Assembly (NCBI GenBank): GCA_030066855.1
Contig: JASJAU010000006.1
Location: forward strand, 1-64,000
DNA length: 64,000 nucleotides
Direction: 5' to 3'
DNA from: Paracoccaceae bacterium
GTDB taxonomy: Bacteria > Pseudomonadota > Alphaproteobacteria > Rhodobacterales > Rhodobacteraceae
A program made the translations under genes and the position numbers. Below are positions 45,452 through 54,151 of this stretch, piece after piece. Numbering within the stretch: the stretch's first letter is position 1; each line of letters starts with the position of its first letter. The notes beneath the pieces are model-generated. The model was not told the origin of the DNA. It saw only the letters and a list, made by a program, of their open reading frames with translations, and searched no databases.

Positions 45452-46030
45452 ATGACCGCAAAAACGCCGCGCCTCGTTCTGGCGCTCCTGGCACTGGCCG
45501 CCTGTGACGCCACGGGCGGCCTTCGCCAATCCGAAGACAGCCCTTTCGCGCCACCCGCGGGCGTCGGCCCGACCGAGGAGGCGGTCGACGGGTTAACGGT
45601 CGGACATCGCCTGATGGCGGCGGGCGAGTACGAGCTGGCGCTCAAGGCCTATCTACGCGCGGCCTCCGAGCAAGGCGTCAACGTCGACGTCCTTTCCGCG
45701 ATCGGCTCCGCCAACCTTCAGCTCGGGCGCCTCGGGCAGGCCGAGCAGATCCTCCGCCGCGCGACCGAGTTCGACGAGACCTTCCCCCCGGCCTGGAACA
45801 ATCTCGGCGTCGTTCTCATGGAAAAGGGCGATTATGGCGAGGCGAGCCGGGTCTTCCGCCTGGCCTTCGCGCTCGACAGCGGCCAAAGCGCGGAAATCCG
45901 CGATAATCTCCGTTTGGCGCTCGCAAAACTTGAAAATCCCGCGTATTCTTCGCTCGAGAATGAATTCCGTCTGGTCAGGCGAGGTCCGGGCTTTTACCGG
46001 ATCCTGTCGACAGGAGAGACCCGAGAATAG
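45452..46030 (+). CDS. TPR lipoprotein of the Tad locus (TadD-like), first
   Basis: A 192-residue lipoprotein (LALLALAAC lipobox, Cys18) with TPR repeats from about residue 50: VGHRLMAAGEYELALKAYLR, VDVLSAIGSANLQLGRLGQA and PPAWNNLGVVLMEKGDYGEA. TadD-type proteins act as pilotins for the secretin. It lies 7 nt after tadC. Two such lipoproteins in a row may share or divide the pilotin role. Confidence 0.85.
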   Translation: MTAKTPRLVLALLALAACDATGGLRQSEDSPFAPPAGVGPTEEAVDGLTVGHRLMAAGEYELALKAYLRAASEQGVNVDVLSAIGSANLQLGRLGQAEQILRRATEFDETFPPAWNNLGVVLMEKGDYGEASRVFRLAFALDSGQSAEIRDNLRLALAKLENPAYSSLENEFRLVRRGPGFYRILSTGETRE

Positions 46031-46071
46031 GGCCGCCGGACGGGCCACGAGCAGCGAGAGGGCCGAGCCAA

Positions 46072-46932
46072 ATGCGCCGAGTTACCTTATTCACCGCCTG
46101 CCTGGGCAGCGCGGCAATTCTTGCGGCCTGCGAGCAGGGCGTGAACGACGCCGATGTGGAGCAGGCGTTGAAAGACGTCAACGTCATCGACGAGTCCAAT
46201 CTGAACGACGTGATGCTGACCGTCGCCGATCCAAATGAGGCTGTGACCTATTTTGAACGCACGCTGGCGGCGAATCCTGACCGGCTCGACCTCAAGCGCG
46301 GCCTTGCCGTGTCGCTGGTTCGCGCGGGCAAGGCTACGGCAGCAGCCGCGGCCTGGCGCGACGTGCTTCAGTCGCCGGAGTCAACGAACGAGGACCGCGT
46401 CGAATATGCGGACGCGCTGATCCGCTCGAACCAATGGGACGTGGCCGAAGCTGAGCTCGACAAGATCCCTCCGACGCACGAGACGTTCAAGCGCTACCGG
46501 CTCGAGGCCATGGTGGCCGACAGCAACAAGGAATGGACCAAGGCCGACAGCTTCTACGAGATCGCTGTCGGTCTGACGACCACGCCCTCCGGCACGCTGA
46601 ACAACTGGGGTTACTCCAAGCTGACGCGCGGCGATTTCGCAGCCGCCGAGCGGCTCTTCGGCGAAGCGCTGACCTACGACGCGACACTGTTCACCGCTAA
46701 GAACAACCTCGTTCTGGCCCGCGCCGCGCAGCGGAAATACGACATGCCGGTTGTGCAGATGACTCAGATCGAGCGCGCCCAGCTGATCTACACAGCCGCC
46801 CTTTCGGCGATCAAACAGGGTGACGTGAACACGGGAAAAAGCCTTTTGGAAGAGGCGATTAGCACGCATCCGCAATACTTCGACGCGGCCGTGCGCAGCC
46901 TGGAAGCGCTTGAGAACGACCGCGCGGGCTGA
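46072..46932 (+). CDS. TPR lipoprotein of the Tad locus (TadD-like), second
   Basis: A 286-residue lipoprotein (lipobox ILAAC, Cys20) with a longer TPR array: AVTYFERTLAANPDRLDLKR, GLAVSLVRAGKATAAAAAWR, NNWGYSKLTRGDFAAAERLF and NLVLARAAQRKYDMPVVQMT. Longer than the first TPR lipoprotein and not close to it in sequence, so it is probably not a simple duplicate. It lies 41 nt after the first and 12 nt before cpaA. Confidence 0.85.
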   Translation: MRRVTLFTACLGSAAILAACEQGVNDADVEQALKDVNVIDESNLNDVMLTVADPNEAVTYFERTLAANPDRLDLKRGLAVSLVRAGKATAAAAAWRDVLQSPESTNEDRVEYADALIRSNQWDVAEAELDKIPPTHETFKRYRLEAMVADSNKEWTKADSFYEIAVGLTTTPSGTLNNWGYSKLTRGDFAAAERLFGEALTYDATLFTAKNNLVLARAAQRKYDMPVVQMTQIERAQLIYTAALSAIKQGDVNTGKSLLEEAISTHPQYFDAAVRSLEALENDRAG

Positions 46933-46944
46933 CGGGGACGAGAC

Positions 46945-47436
46945 ATGCTCGCGATTGATCCGGCCACAGCACTGTGGTTCATTCCTTTCGTTCTGCCGCT
47001 CGTGATCTGGGTATCCTGGAGTGATATGGCGAGCATGAAGATCCCGAACAAGGCGGTGCTCGCGACACTGGCCGTCTTCGCGGTCGTCGGCCTCGCCGCT
47101 CTGCCCTTCACAGATTACCTCTGGCGCTGGGCCCATTTCGCCGTCGTGATCTTCGTCGGGTTTCTTCTCAGCACGGGCGGCCTCGTCGGCGCCGGTGACG
47201 CGAAGTACGCGGCGGCTATGGCGCCTTTTATCGCGCTTTCTGACTGGTTCGCCTTCATGATCCTGCTGACGGCGGTCATTCTTGCCGCATTCGTGCTCCA
47301 TCGCGCGACCAAAGCGAGCCCTATGAGGGCGCGCTTTGAGAACTGGGAAAGCTGGACACGGAAGGAATTTCCGATGGGTATGGCGCTGGCTCCCGCGCTC
47401 TTGTTCTATCTGATCCTCGGCGCTCTGGGCGTTTAG
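46945..47436 (+). CDS. cpaA: Prepilin peptidase CpaA (A24 family, TadV)
   Basis: A 163-residue aspartic peptidase with four or five helices. The catalytic aspartates are Asp27 (WSDMASMKIPN) and Asp85 (VGAGDAKYAAAM). It lacks the zinc-binding N-terminal methylase domain of PilD, as usual for Tad systems. It should cleave both Flp-type prepilins and any pseudopilins. The 3' end overlaps the opposite-strand membrane gene by 4 nt. Confidence 0.92.
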   Translation: MLAIDPATALWFIPFVLPLVIWVSWSDMASMKIPNKAVLATLAVFAVVGLAALPFTDYLWRWAHFAVVIFVGFLLSTGGLVGAGDAKYAAAMAPFIALSDWFAFMILLTAVILAAFVLHRATKASPMRARFENWESWTRKEFPMGMALAPALLFYLILGALGV

Positions 47437-49040
47437 CGGACCTCGAACAGCGTGAGCACGTCGTTGTCGTCGACAAGGCGGACGTCCAAAACGGCGGCCG
47501 CCAGCTCCTCAAGTGCGACTTTCCGGTACAAGGGCGACACGGCGCACTTCGGTATGACCACGTAGTCCGCCGCTTCAAAGGCCTCCTGTCCGCCATAGTA
47601 CCAGGGCGCGCCGTTTTCGACCGGCGCGAATGGACCGAACAGCCATGCGACGCTCAGGATGTCCGCAGTGAAAACCGTGGAGCCTTCCGCGACCCCAAGC
47701 GATTGCAGGCGATCGCTCATCTCCAGTTGTTGCGCGCGCAACCCGGCGGCCAGCAAGCATTCACCGTACTCGATGCCTTGAAACTCTATCTGGGCCGCCT
47801 CCTGCTCGAGCGTAGCGTGATGCGCCCAATCCTCGCTCACATCACCCAGCGGGAGGGTTGCGTTCAGCGTTTCCGCGCGTCTCTTTGAAACGAAGACATC
47901 CTGGTGATCGGGCCACGCAGGCAGCATCTCTACGTAATTCTCCCGGTCGAATGCGGCGTGGTCCAGCGTGGACATCAAGAAGTTCGCCCAGACCGGAAGA
48001 AAGAGGCCGACGCACATCGCAGCCACGACATTCATGCTCGTGCGGAGATCGGCAGCCAGAAACAGCACTTGACCGGCTTCCGGACGGAGGGCGAGCAGGA
48101 GCACGGCGAGGAACATCAGCCACACAGGGTCCGTCCCGAAGTTCTGGAATGCGATATACGCCAACCCCGGCACGAGAATGAGCCAAAGCAGACCGAGCCC
48201 GTCATGGCCCGTCCGGCGAATCAACATCGCAGACAAGCAGGCAAGCACCGTTGCGCCGATGCCGCCGCTGCCGGCAAGAAGTTCGGTGTAGGGCACGCCG
48301 GCATTAGGTCGCGTTTCCGAGCGGGAGACCTCGATCAAAGAGCCGACATACTCAAGCCAGAACGCCGGCCCGAATACGATCGCGAAGGCCAGGATCGCCG
48401 CGACGCCTGCCATCATCGCTGCCGCCAGCGCCGCGACATCGCGCCGGATCAGCAGCGCCACGCAGGCGGCGGGCACGAGGAACACGAAATAGGTCGCTTT
48501 CGTCAGCAGTAGAAACGCGCCCAGAATACCCAGCAGCGCGCCATCCAACCAGGGTTGCTGACGCGCCATCGGCGGCAGCATCGCGATCAGCAAAAGCGTG
48601 AAGCCCGCGGCCCAGCACCAGCGGTTGTAATGCATGCCCATCGAGACGCTTCCATCCGCTTCGCCGGGAGTTAAGGCGATCAAGAGGCTCATGCAGGCGA
48701 ACATGAAAAGCGCGGCCGGCCCTCTCTCGAGCCGGGTCACGCCCGCATAGATCACGAAGGGCAGCAGCGCGGCCGCGACGGCGAACTGACCCCATAGAAT
48801 GGCGTTACCCACGCCGAACCCCTGCGCCATGAACGCCGTTGTCGGATAGAAGGCGAAGAAGCCCAAAGGGGTGAAGAAATCGAGATGGATGACCTTGCCC
48901 GCATGCAGTCGGAGCAGAATATCCATCATGTGGTAGCCGTCGCCCTCGAATTCATCGAGAAACAACGCCCCTTTCCAATAGGCGAGCGCCCCGTAAAGGG
49001 CGAGCATCGCGATCGGAATGATTGTTTCGAACCTGCTCAT
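47433..49040 (-). CDS. Unrecognised polytopic membrane protein with GT-C-like features
   Basis: A 535-residue protein with about 11-12 hydrophobic helices up to residue 395 and a soluble C-terminal domain of about 140 residues. The first extracytoplasmic loop has acidic residues (FLDEFEGDGYHMMDILLRLH), a feature of GT-C glycosyltransferases such as ArnT/PMT that use lipid-linked sugars. I do not recognise the family. Start at 49040 is preferred over 49046 because AAAAAAGGA then sits at normal spacing. It converges with cpaA (4-nt overlap) and is divergent from the AAA ATPase gene. Confidence 0.6.
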   Translation of the reverse strand: MSRFETIIPIAMLALYGALAYWKGALFLDEFEGDGYHMMDILLRLHAGKVIHLDFFTPLGFFAFYPTTAFMAQGFGVGNAILWGQFAVAAALLPFVIYAGVTRLERGPAALFMFACMSLLIALTPGEADGSVSMGMHYNRWCWAAGFTLLLIAMLPPMARQQPWLDGALLGILGAFLLLTKATYFVFLVPAACVALLIRRDVAALAAAMMAGVAAILAFAIVFGPAFWLEYVGSLIEVSRSETRPNAGVPYTELLAGSGGIGATVLACLSAMLIRRTGHDGLGLLWLILVPGLAYIAFQNFGTDPVWLMFLAVLLLALRPEAGQVLFLAADLRTSMNVVAAMCVGLFLPVWANFLMSTLDHAAFDRENYVEMLPAWPDHQDVFVSKRRAETLNATLPLGDVSEDWAHHATLEQEAAQIEFQGIEYGECLLAAGLRAQQLEMSDRLQSLGVAEGSTVFTADILSVAWLFGPFAPVENGAPWYYGGQEAFEAADYVVIPKCAVSPLYRKVALEELAAAVLDVRLVDDNDVLTLFEVR

Positions 49041-49172
49041 TCTCATCCTTTTTTCATTATTTGGCCACAATAGGCAGGCACCTTCCAACGAGCAAAGGTC
49101 TGGCAGCGCTTATTGTTCAAAATCGGGCAACGGCGGGGCGGGCCTGGACCTATATGAGGCACGTGTAGACCA

Positions 49173-50483
49173 ATGAATATGGAAACGGCGAACGTTATCG
49201 CGCCCCCGGCCCCCCGCTCGCTTTCGGGGATGAAGCTGCCCACGGTGATGATGCGCGACATCCTTTTGAAGACGATGTTCCGCATGAACCTCGACGCGGT
49301 TTCCGATCTGGCCAAGGCGCTCTGCCTGCCCAATCCGGTCACGCAGGAGTTGATCGATATGGCGCGCGAGCAGAAGCTGATCGAGGCGACCGGCACGCTG
49401 CACGCGAACTCGGGCGGCGAGATGGGGTTCCAACTGACCGAGGCGGGCAAGGCCCGCGCGCTCGATGCGTTGGCGCAGTCCGAATACTACGGCGCGATGC
49501 CCGTGCCGCTCGACATTTACCGCGAGCAGGTGCATCGCCAGTCGATCCGCAACATCCAGGTCACCCGCGACCAGCTGACCGGAGCGATGGGCCATCTGAT
49601 CCTGCCGAACGAGCTCCTCGACCATCTTGGGCCAGCGGTGTCCGCCGGGCGGTCGATTCTGATGTACGGGCCTCCGGGCAACGGCAAATCGTCGATCTCC
49701 AACGGCATCCGCGACGCGCTTGGCGACAAGATCTACATCCCCCGCGCGATCGAGTATTCCGGCCAGGTGATCACCGTCTATGACCCGATCGTCCATTCGG
49801 CCGCCGAGGTGCTGGAGGACGACCCGAACTCGCTACGCCGTACGTCGAACCGGTTCGACACGCGCTATGTGCTCTGCGACCGCCCGACCGTGATCACCGG
49901 CGGCGAGCTTTCGCTTTCCATGCTGGACCTGGTCTACAACCCGACGGCGCGAACCTATCAGGCGCCCCTGCAGCTCAAGTCGACCGGCGGCGTCTTCATC
50001 GTCGACGACCTTGGCCGTCAGGAAGAACCGCCCCAGGCGCTCGTCAACCGCTGGATCGTTCCGCTGGAAGAAAACAAGGACATTCTGGCCTTCCAGTCGG
50101 GCGAGAAGTTCGAGGTGCCTTTTGACACGCTTGTTATCTTCTCGACCAACTTCCATCCGAACGAGATCTTCGACAAAGCGGCGCTTCGCCGGATCTTCTT
50201 CAAGATCAAGATCGACGGGCCGAACCAAGAGGATTACCTGAAGATCTTCGCGATGGTCGCACGGAAGCGGAAGATGCCGCTGGACGAGGACACGCTCGTC
50301 TACCTGATCAAGAACAAGTACCCGACGATCGACAATATCTACGCGAACTACCAGCCTATCTTCCTGGTCGACCAGATGATCTCGATCTGCGAGTTCGAGG
50401 GCATCCCCTACCAGATGTCGCCAGAGCTGATCGACCGCGCCTGGGCGAACATGTTCGTCAAGGAAGAAAAGATCGTGCACTAA
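49173..50483 (+). CDS. AAA ATPase with N-terminal helical/winged-helix region, next to the Tad locus
   Basis: A 436-residue protein. The N-terminal 110 residues (MMRDILLKTMFRMNLDAVSD, AKALCLPNPVTQELIDMARE, GGEMGFQLTEAGKARALDAL) look like a winged helix followed by a linker. Walker A is GPPGNGKS (166-173), Walker B VFIVDD (274-279), and a sensor phrase IFSTNFHPNEIFDKAALRRI follows. It is not a standard MoxR, ClpX or Lon ATPase. Role unknown; a Tad link is suggested only by position. A strong terminator follows. Confidence 0.75.
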   Translation: MNMETANVIAPPAPRSLSGMKLPTVMMRDILLKTMFRMNLDAVSDLAKALCLPNPVTQELIDMAREQKLIEATGTLHANSGGEMGFQLTEAGKARALDALAQSEYYGAMPVPLDIYREQVHRQSIRNIQVTRDQLTGAMGHLILPNELLDHLGPAVSAGRSILMYGPPGNGKSSISNGIRDALGDKIYIPRAIEYSGQVITVYDPIVHSAAEVLEDDPNSLRRTSNRFDTRYVLCDRPTVITGGELSLSMLDLVYNPTARTYQAPLQLKSTGGVFIVDDLGRQEEPPQALVNRWIVPLEENKDILAFQSGEKFEVPFDTLVIFSTNFHPNEIFDKAALRRIFFKIKIDGPNQEDYLKIFAMVARKRKMPLDEDTLVYLIKNKYPTIDNIYANYQPIFLVDQMISICEFEGIPYQMSPELIDRAWANMFVKEEKIVH

Positions 50484-50571
50484 TCCCGTTTCCGCCGCGC
50501 AGCCCGCGCGGCGACCGGATGGAGGGTTTTGCCCCTCTAATCCTCCCCAGAGTATTTGCCCCAATAGAAAG

Positions 50572-50595
50572 GCCCGGGTTCCCCCGGGCTTTTTT
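50572..50595 (+). terminator. Intrinsic terminator after the AAA ATPase gene
   Basis: Stem GCCCGGG (50572-50578) and CCCGGGC (50583-50589), loop TTCC, then six T (50590-50595). Confidence 0.88.
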
Positions 50596-50613
50596 GCGGG
50601 CTAGGTGAAGGGC

Positions 50614-53028
50614 ATGGCCGACCTGCCCCCCGCATTCACCGATTGGTTCGTCTCGCGCGGCTGGTCGGCGCATCCCCATCAGATCGAGATGGCAGCGCGG
50701 GCCGGCTCGCCCTCGCTCCTGCTGATCGCACCGACGGGCGGGGGCAAGACGCTCGCCGGGTTTTTGCCCACCTTGGCGGAGCTGGCCGACGGTGAGTATG
50801 ACGGGCTTCACACCATCTATGTCTCGCCTTTGAAAGCGCTGGCGGCCGACATCCGGCGCAACCTCTCCTCCCCTATCGAGGAGATGGGATTGCCGGTCCG
50901 GGTCGAGGACCGGACCGGCGACACGTCTGCCACGCAGAAGAAGCGCCAGCGCGCCGACCCGCCGCATATCCTCCTGACCACGCCCGAAAGCCTCGCCCTC
51001 CTCCTGACCTACGAGGACGCGCCCCGGATGTTCCGAGGCCTCACCCGCGTGATCGTAGATGAGATTCACGCGCTGTCGGAGTCTAAGCGGGGCGATCAGC
51101 TCATGCTGGCGCTGGCCGAGCTCGAGGCAATGACGCCGGGCCTCCGCCGCGTCGGCCTCTCCGCCACCGTCGAGGACCCGAAGGGCATCGCGGCCTTCCT
51201 CGCCCGCCACCCCGACCCCTGTCCCATTCTCTTCGCGGATCCGGGGCCCGAACCCGACATCTCAATGCTTGAGACCGCCCATCCGCCGCCCTGGTCCGGC
51301 GGCGGCGCGGCCTATGCAATCCCCGAGGTCATGGCGGCGATCCGCCGACACAAGACGACGCTGGTCTTCCATAACACGCGGGCGCAGGCGGAGATCTTCT
51401 TCTACAACCTCTGGCTCGAGAACGACGAAGCGCTTCCCATCGGCATTCACCACGGCAGCCTCGCCCGCGAGCAGCGCCAGAAGGTCGAGGCGGCGATGGC
51501 GGCGGGGGACCTTCGCGCGATTGTCTGCACCGGCACGCTGGATCTGGGCATCGACTGGGGCGACGTGGACCTGATCATCCAGATCGGAGCGCCCAAAAAC
51601 GTCAAGAGGCTGGTCCAGCGCATCGGGCGGGCGAACCATCGCTACAACGCGCCATCCAAGGCGATTATCGTGCCCGCGAACCGTTTCGAGATCGTGGAAT
51701 GCGTCGCCGCACTGCAAGCGGTCCGCGAAGCCGATCTCGACGGCGATCCACGTGGCTCCGGGCCGCGCGACGTGCTCTGCCAGCACATCCTGATCCGCGC
51801 CTGCCGGGGTCCGTTCGATGCGAGCGCGTTCTACGAGACCGTGCGGACGGCGGGGGCTTATGCGGACCTCACACGCGCCGAGTTCAACGCCTGCCTTGAC
51901 ATGGTGGCCACCGGCGGCTACGCGCTCCGCGCCTATGACCGCTGGCAGCGTCTGAAGGAGCGGCCCGACGGGCTTTGGGAGCTCCGCGATCCCCGCGCGG
52001 CGCGCGACGTCCGGATGAACCTCGGCACCATTCAGGACACCGAAACGCTCAAGGTGCGGATGAAGGGGCGGCAATTCGGAAGACCGCTGGGCGAGATCGA
52101 GGAGGGCTTCGCCGCCTCCCTCGTCCCCGGCGACACGTTCCTGATCGGCGGGCAGGTCGTGCGCTATGAGGGCCTGCGGGAGATGACGGTGGAAGTGACC
52201 CGCCGCGCCGACAAGAAGCCTAAAATCGCCACCTTCAACGGCACCAAATTCGCGACCTCTACCCAGCTGTCGCAACGCATCCTCGGCATGTTCCGGCAAG
52301 ACGACTGGCCGGACTTGCCGCGCCACACCGCCGACTGGCTCGCGCTTCAGGCCCGCGTCTCACACCTGCCGAGGGCCGACCGCCTGCTGGTCGAGAGCTT
52401 TCCCCATGACGGGCGCCAGCACGTCTGCATCTACGGCTTCGCAGGACGGAACGCGATGCAGACGCTGGGGCTTCTGGTCACCCGGCAGATGGAAATGGAG
52501 GGCCTCAATCCCCTCGGTTTCGTCTCCACCGACTACGCCGTGCTCATCTGGGGGCTAAACCAGGTCATTGACCCGGAACCCCTTTTCGATGCTCGGGACC
52601 TGCGGGCCGCATTCGAGAGCTGGCTGCAAAGCAACGCCGTCATGAAGCGTACCTTCCGCGCCTCGGCCACGGTCGCAGGGCTGCTGGAACGGAACTGGGG
52701 GGCGCAGAGACGGACGGGTCGGCAGGCGACCTTCTCCTCCGACATCCTTTACGACACGCTGGTCAAATACGACCCGGAACACCTGATGCTACAGATTACG
52801 CGGGAAGAGGCTATGCGCGGCCTCGTCGATTTCGGCCGGATTGAGGAGATGCTGACGCGGACGCAAGGCCGCGTCGATCATGTCATTCTCGACCGCGTCA
52901 CGCCGCTTGCCGCGCCCTTGTTCCTCGAGCAAGGGCGGGTACCGGTGATGGGCGAGGGGCGCGAGCGGTTGCTGGCGGAGGAGACCGAGCGGCTGATGGC
53001 CGCCGCCGGACTGCAGGACGTGGCCTGA
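50614..53028 (+). CDS. Ligase-associated DNA damage response DEXH-box helicase (Lhr family)
   Basis: An 804-residue superfamily-2 helicase: Walker A LLIAPTGGGKT near residues 36-46, DEIH box (VIVDEIHALSESKRGD), SAT (VGLSATVEDP), and motif VI VQRIGRANHR. The C-terminal part has the Lhr-core winged helix and WHD domains (LLVESFPHDGRQHVCIYGFA). In many bacteria this helicase stands in a cluster with an ATP-dependent DNA ligase, an exonuclease and PdeM; here only PdeM is present. ATG at 50614 is preferred over GTG at 50605. Confidence 0.9.
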   Translation: MADLPPAFTDWFVSRGWSAHPHQIEMAARAGSPSLLLIAPTGGGKTLAGFLPTLAELADGEYDGLHTIYVSPLKALAADIRRNLSSPIEEMGLPVRVEDRTGDTSATQKKRQRADPPHILLTTPESLALLLTYEDAPRMFRGLTRVIVDEIHALSESKRGDQLMLALAELEAMTPGLRRVGLSATVEDPKGIAAFLARHPDPCPILFADPGPEPDISMLETAHPPPWSGGGAAYAIPEVMAAIRRHKTTLVFHNTRAQAEIFFYNLWLENDEALPIGIHHGSLAREQRQKVEAAMAAGDLRAIVCTGTLDLGIDWGDVDLIIQIGAPKNVKRLVQRIGRANHRYNAPSKAIIVPANRFEIVECVAALQAVREADLDGDPRGSGPRDVLCQHILIRACRGPFDASAFYETVRTAGAYADLTRAEFNACLDMVATGGYALRAYDRWQRLKERPDGLWELRDPRAARDVRMNLGTIQDTETLKVRMKGRQFGRPLGEIEEGFAASLVPGDTFLIGGQVVRYEGLREMTVEVTRRADKKPKIATFNGTKFATSTQLSQRILGMFRQDDWPDLPRHTADWLALQARVSHLPRADRLLVESFPHDGRQHVCIYGFAGRNAMQTLGLLVTRQMEMEGLNPLGFVSTDYAVLIWGLNQVIDPEPLFDARDLRAAFESWLQSNAVMKRTFRASATVAGLLERNWGAQRRTGRQATFSSDILYDTLVKYDPEHLMLQITREEAMRGLVDFGRIEEMLTRTQGRVDHVILDRVTPLAAPLFLEQGRVPVMGEGRERLLAEETERLMAAAGLQDVA

Positions 53029-53067
53029 CCCCTTGCCAAGGCGCTCGCGACCCGGCAAGAACGAAGC

Positions 53068-53727
53068 ATGAACTCAGCCGCCCTCTCCCTCGCCGGTGAA
53101 ACCCTGATCGCGCTGCCCTCGGGCGCGCTTCATTGGCCTGCGAAAGGCGTGCTGGTCGTCTCCGACCTGCACCTCGGCAAATCCGAGCGCATGGCCCGGC
53201 GCGGCGGCGCGCTTTTGCCGCCCTATGAGACGATCGAGACGCTGACCCGGCTTGCAGGCGATATCGAAGCAACGCGCCCGGCGACCGTTCTTTGTCTTGG
53301 TGACAGTTTCGACGACCTTCTGGCGGCGGAAGCGATCGAAGACGCGCATCGCGACACGATCCGGCGCCTGCAAGCGGGGCGCCAATGGGTTTGGATCGAA
53401 GGCAACCATGACCCAGGGCCGCTTGATCTGGGCGGCACGCACCGGGCCGAGGTCCGACTGGGCGCCCTGGTCTTTCGCCACATCGCCGAAGATGGAAGTC
53501 CGCCCGGTGAGATCTCTGGCCATTACCATCCCAAGGCGCGGGTTCGGAGCGCCCGCCGCCCCTGCTTTCTGACCGACGGGCGGCGGCTCATCCTGCCTGC
53601 CTACGGCACCTATACCGGCGGGCTGGACTGGACGACGCCGGTCCTGCGGCGCCTCTTCGCCGACAGCGCCACTGCCTATCTGACGGGTTCGCGCGTGCTC
53701 GCCGTGCCCGTTCCGAGGGCTGCATGA
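53068..53727 (+). CDS. pdeM: Ligase-associated DNA damage response endonuclease PdeM
   Basis: A 219-residue calcineurin-like metallophosphoesterase. The metal-binding motifs are in order: VVSDLHLGKSE (Asp, His), LCLGDSFDD, WIEGNHDPG, and GHYHPKARV. Length and layout fit the PdeM group that accompanies Lhr-type helicases. It starts 39 nt after the helicase gene and overlaps the thioesterase gene by 4 nt (ATGA). Confidence 0.87.
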   Translation: MNSAALSLAGETLIALPSGALHWPAKGVLVVSDLHLGKSERMARRGGALLPPYETIETLTRLAGDIEATRPATVLCLGDSFDDLLAAEAIEDAHRDTIRRLQAGRQWVWIEGNHDPGPLDLGGTHRAEVRLGALVFRHIAEDGSPPGEISGHYHPKARVRSARRPCFLTDGRRLILPAYGTYTGGLDWTTPVLRRLFADSATAYLTGSRVLAVPVPRAA

Positions 53728-54149
53728 CGCTCGCGCCCGAGATTGAGGCCAAGATACGCCAGTCGTTCAACGCGCAGACGTTGATGTCCACGCTCCATGC
53801 CACGCTGGACGAGATCGACCACGGCCATGCGGTGATCTCGGCTCCAATCCACGAGGGCAGCCGACAGCAGCACGGCGCGGCCCACGCCGGTCTGACCTTT
53901 GCCATCGGCGACAGCGCGGCGGGCTACGCTGCGCTTGGCATGTTCGAGGAGGCCAAGGAGGTCATGACCGTGGAGATGAAGATCAACCTTCTCCGCCCCG
54001 CCATCGGCGATCGGCTTGTTGCGGAAGGCCGGGTCGTGAAGCCGGGCCGTCGGCTGACCGTCGTTCAGGCGGAGGTCTTTGCGGAAACGAACGGCGTCCG
54101 GAAATCAGTGGCGCTGTTGCAGGGGACCATGATCCCAGTCGACGGCTAG
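53724..54149 (+). CDS. PaaI-type hotdog thioesterase
   Basis: A 141-residue hotdog-fold protein. Helix and strand phrases are TLDEIDHGHAVISAPIHEGS, QHGAAHAGLTFAIGDSAAGY and KEVMTVEMKINLLRPAIGDR, with the GAAHAG active-site-type loop. It likely hydrolyses an acyl-CoA. Overlap with pdeM indicates one transcript. It converges with folD. Confidence 0.87.
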   Translation: MTLAPEIEAKIRQSFNAQTLMSTLHATLDEIDHGHAVISAPIHEGSRQQHGAAHAGLTFAIGDSAAGYAALGMFEEAKEVMTVEMKINLLRPAIGDRLVAEGRVVKPGRRLTVVQAEVFAETNGVRKSVALLQGTMIPVDG

Positions 54150-54151
54150 TC

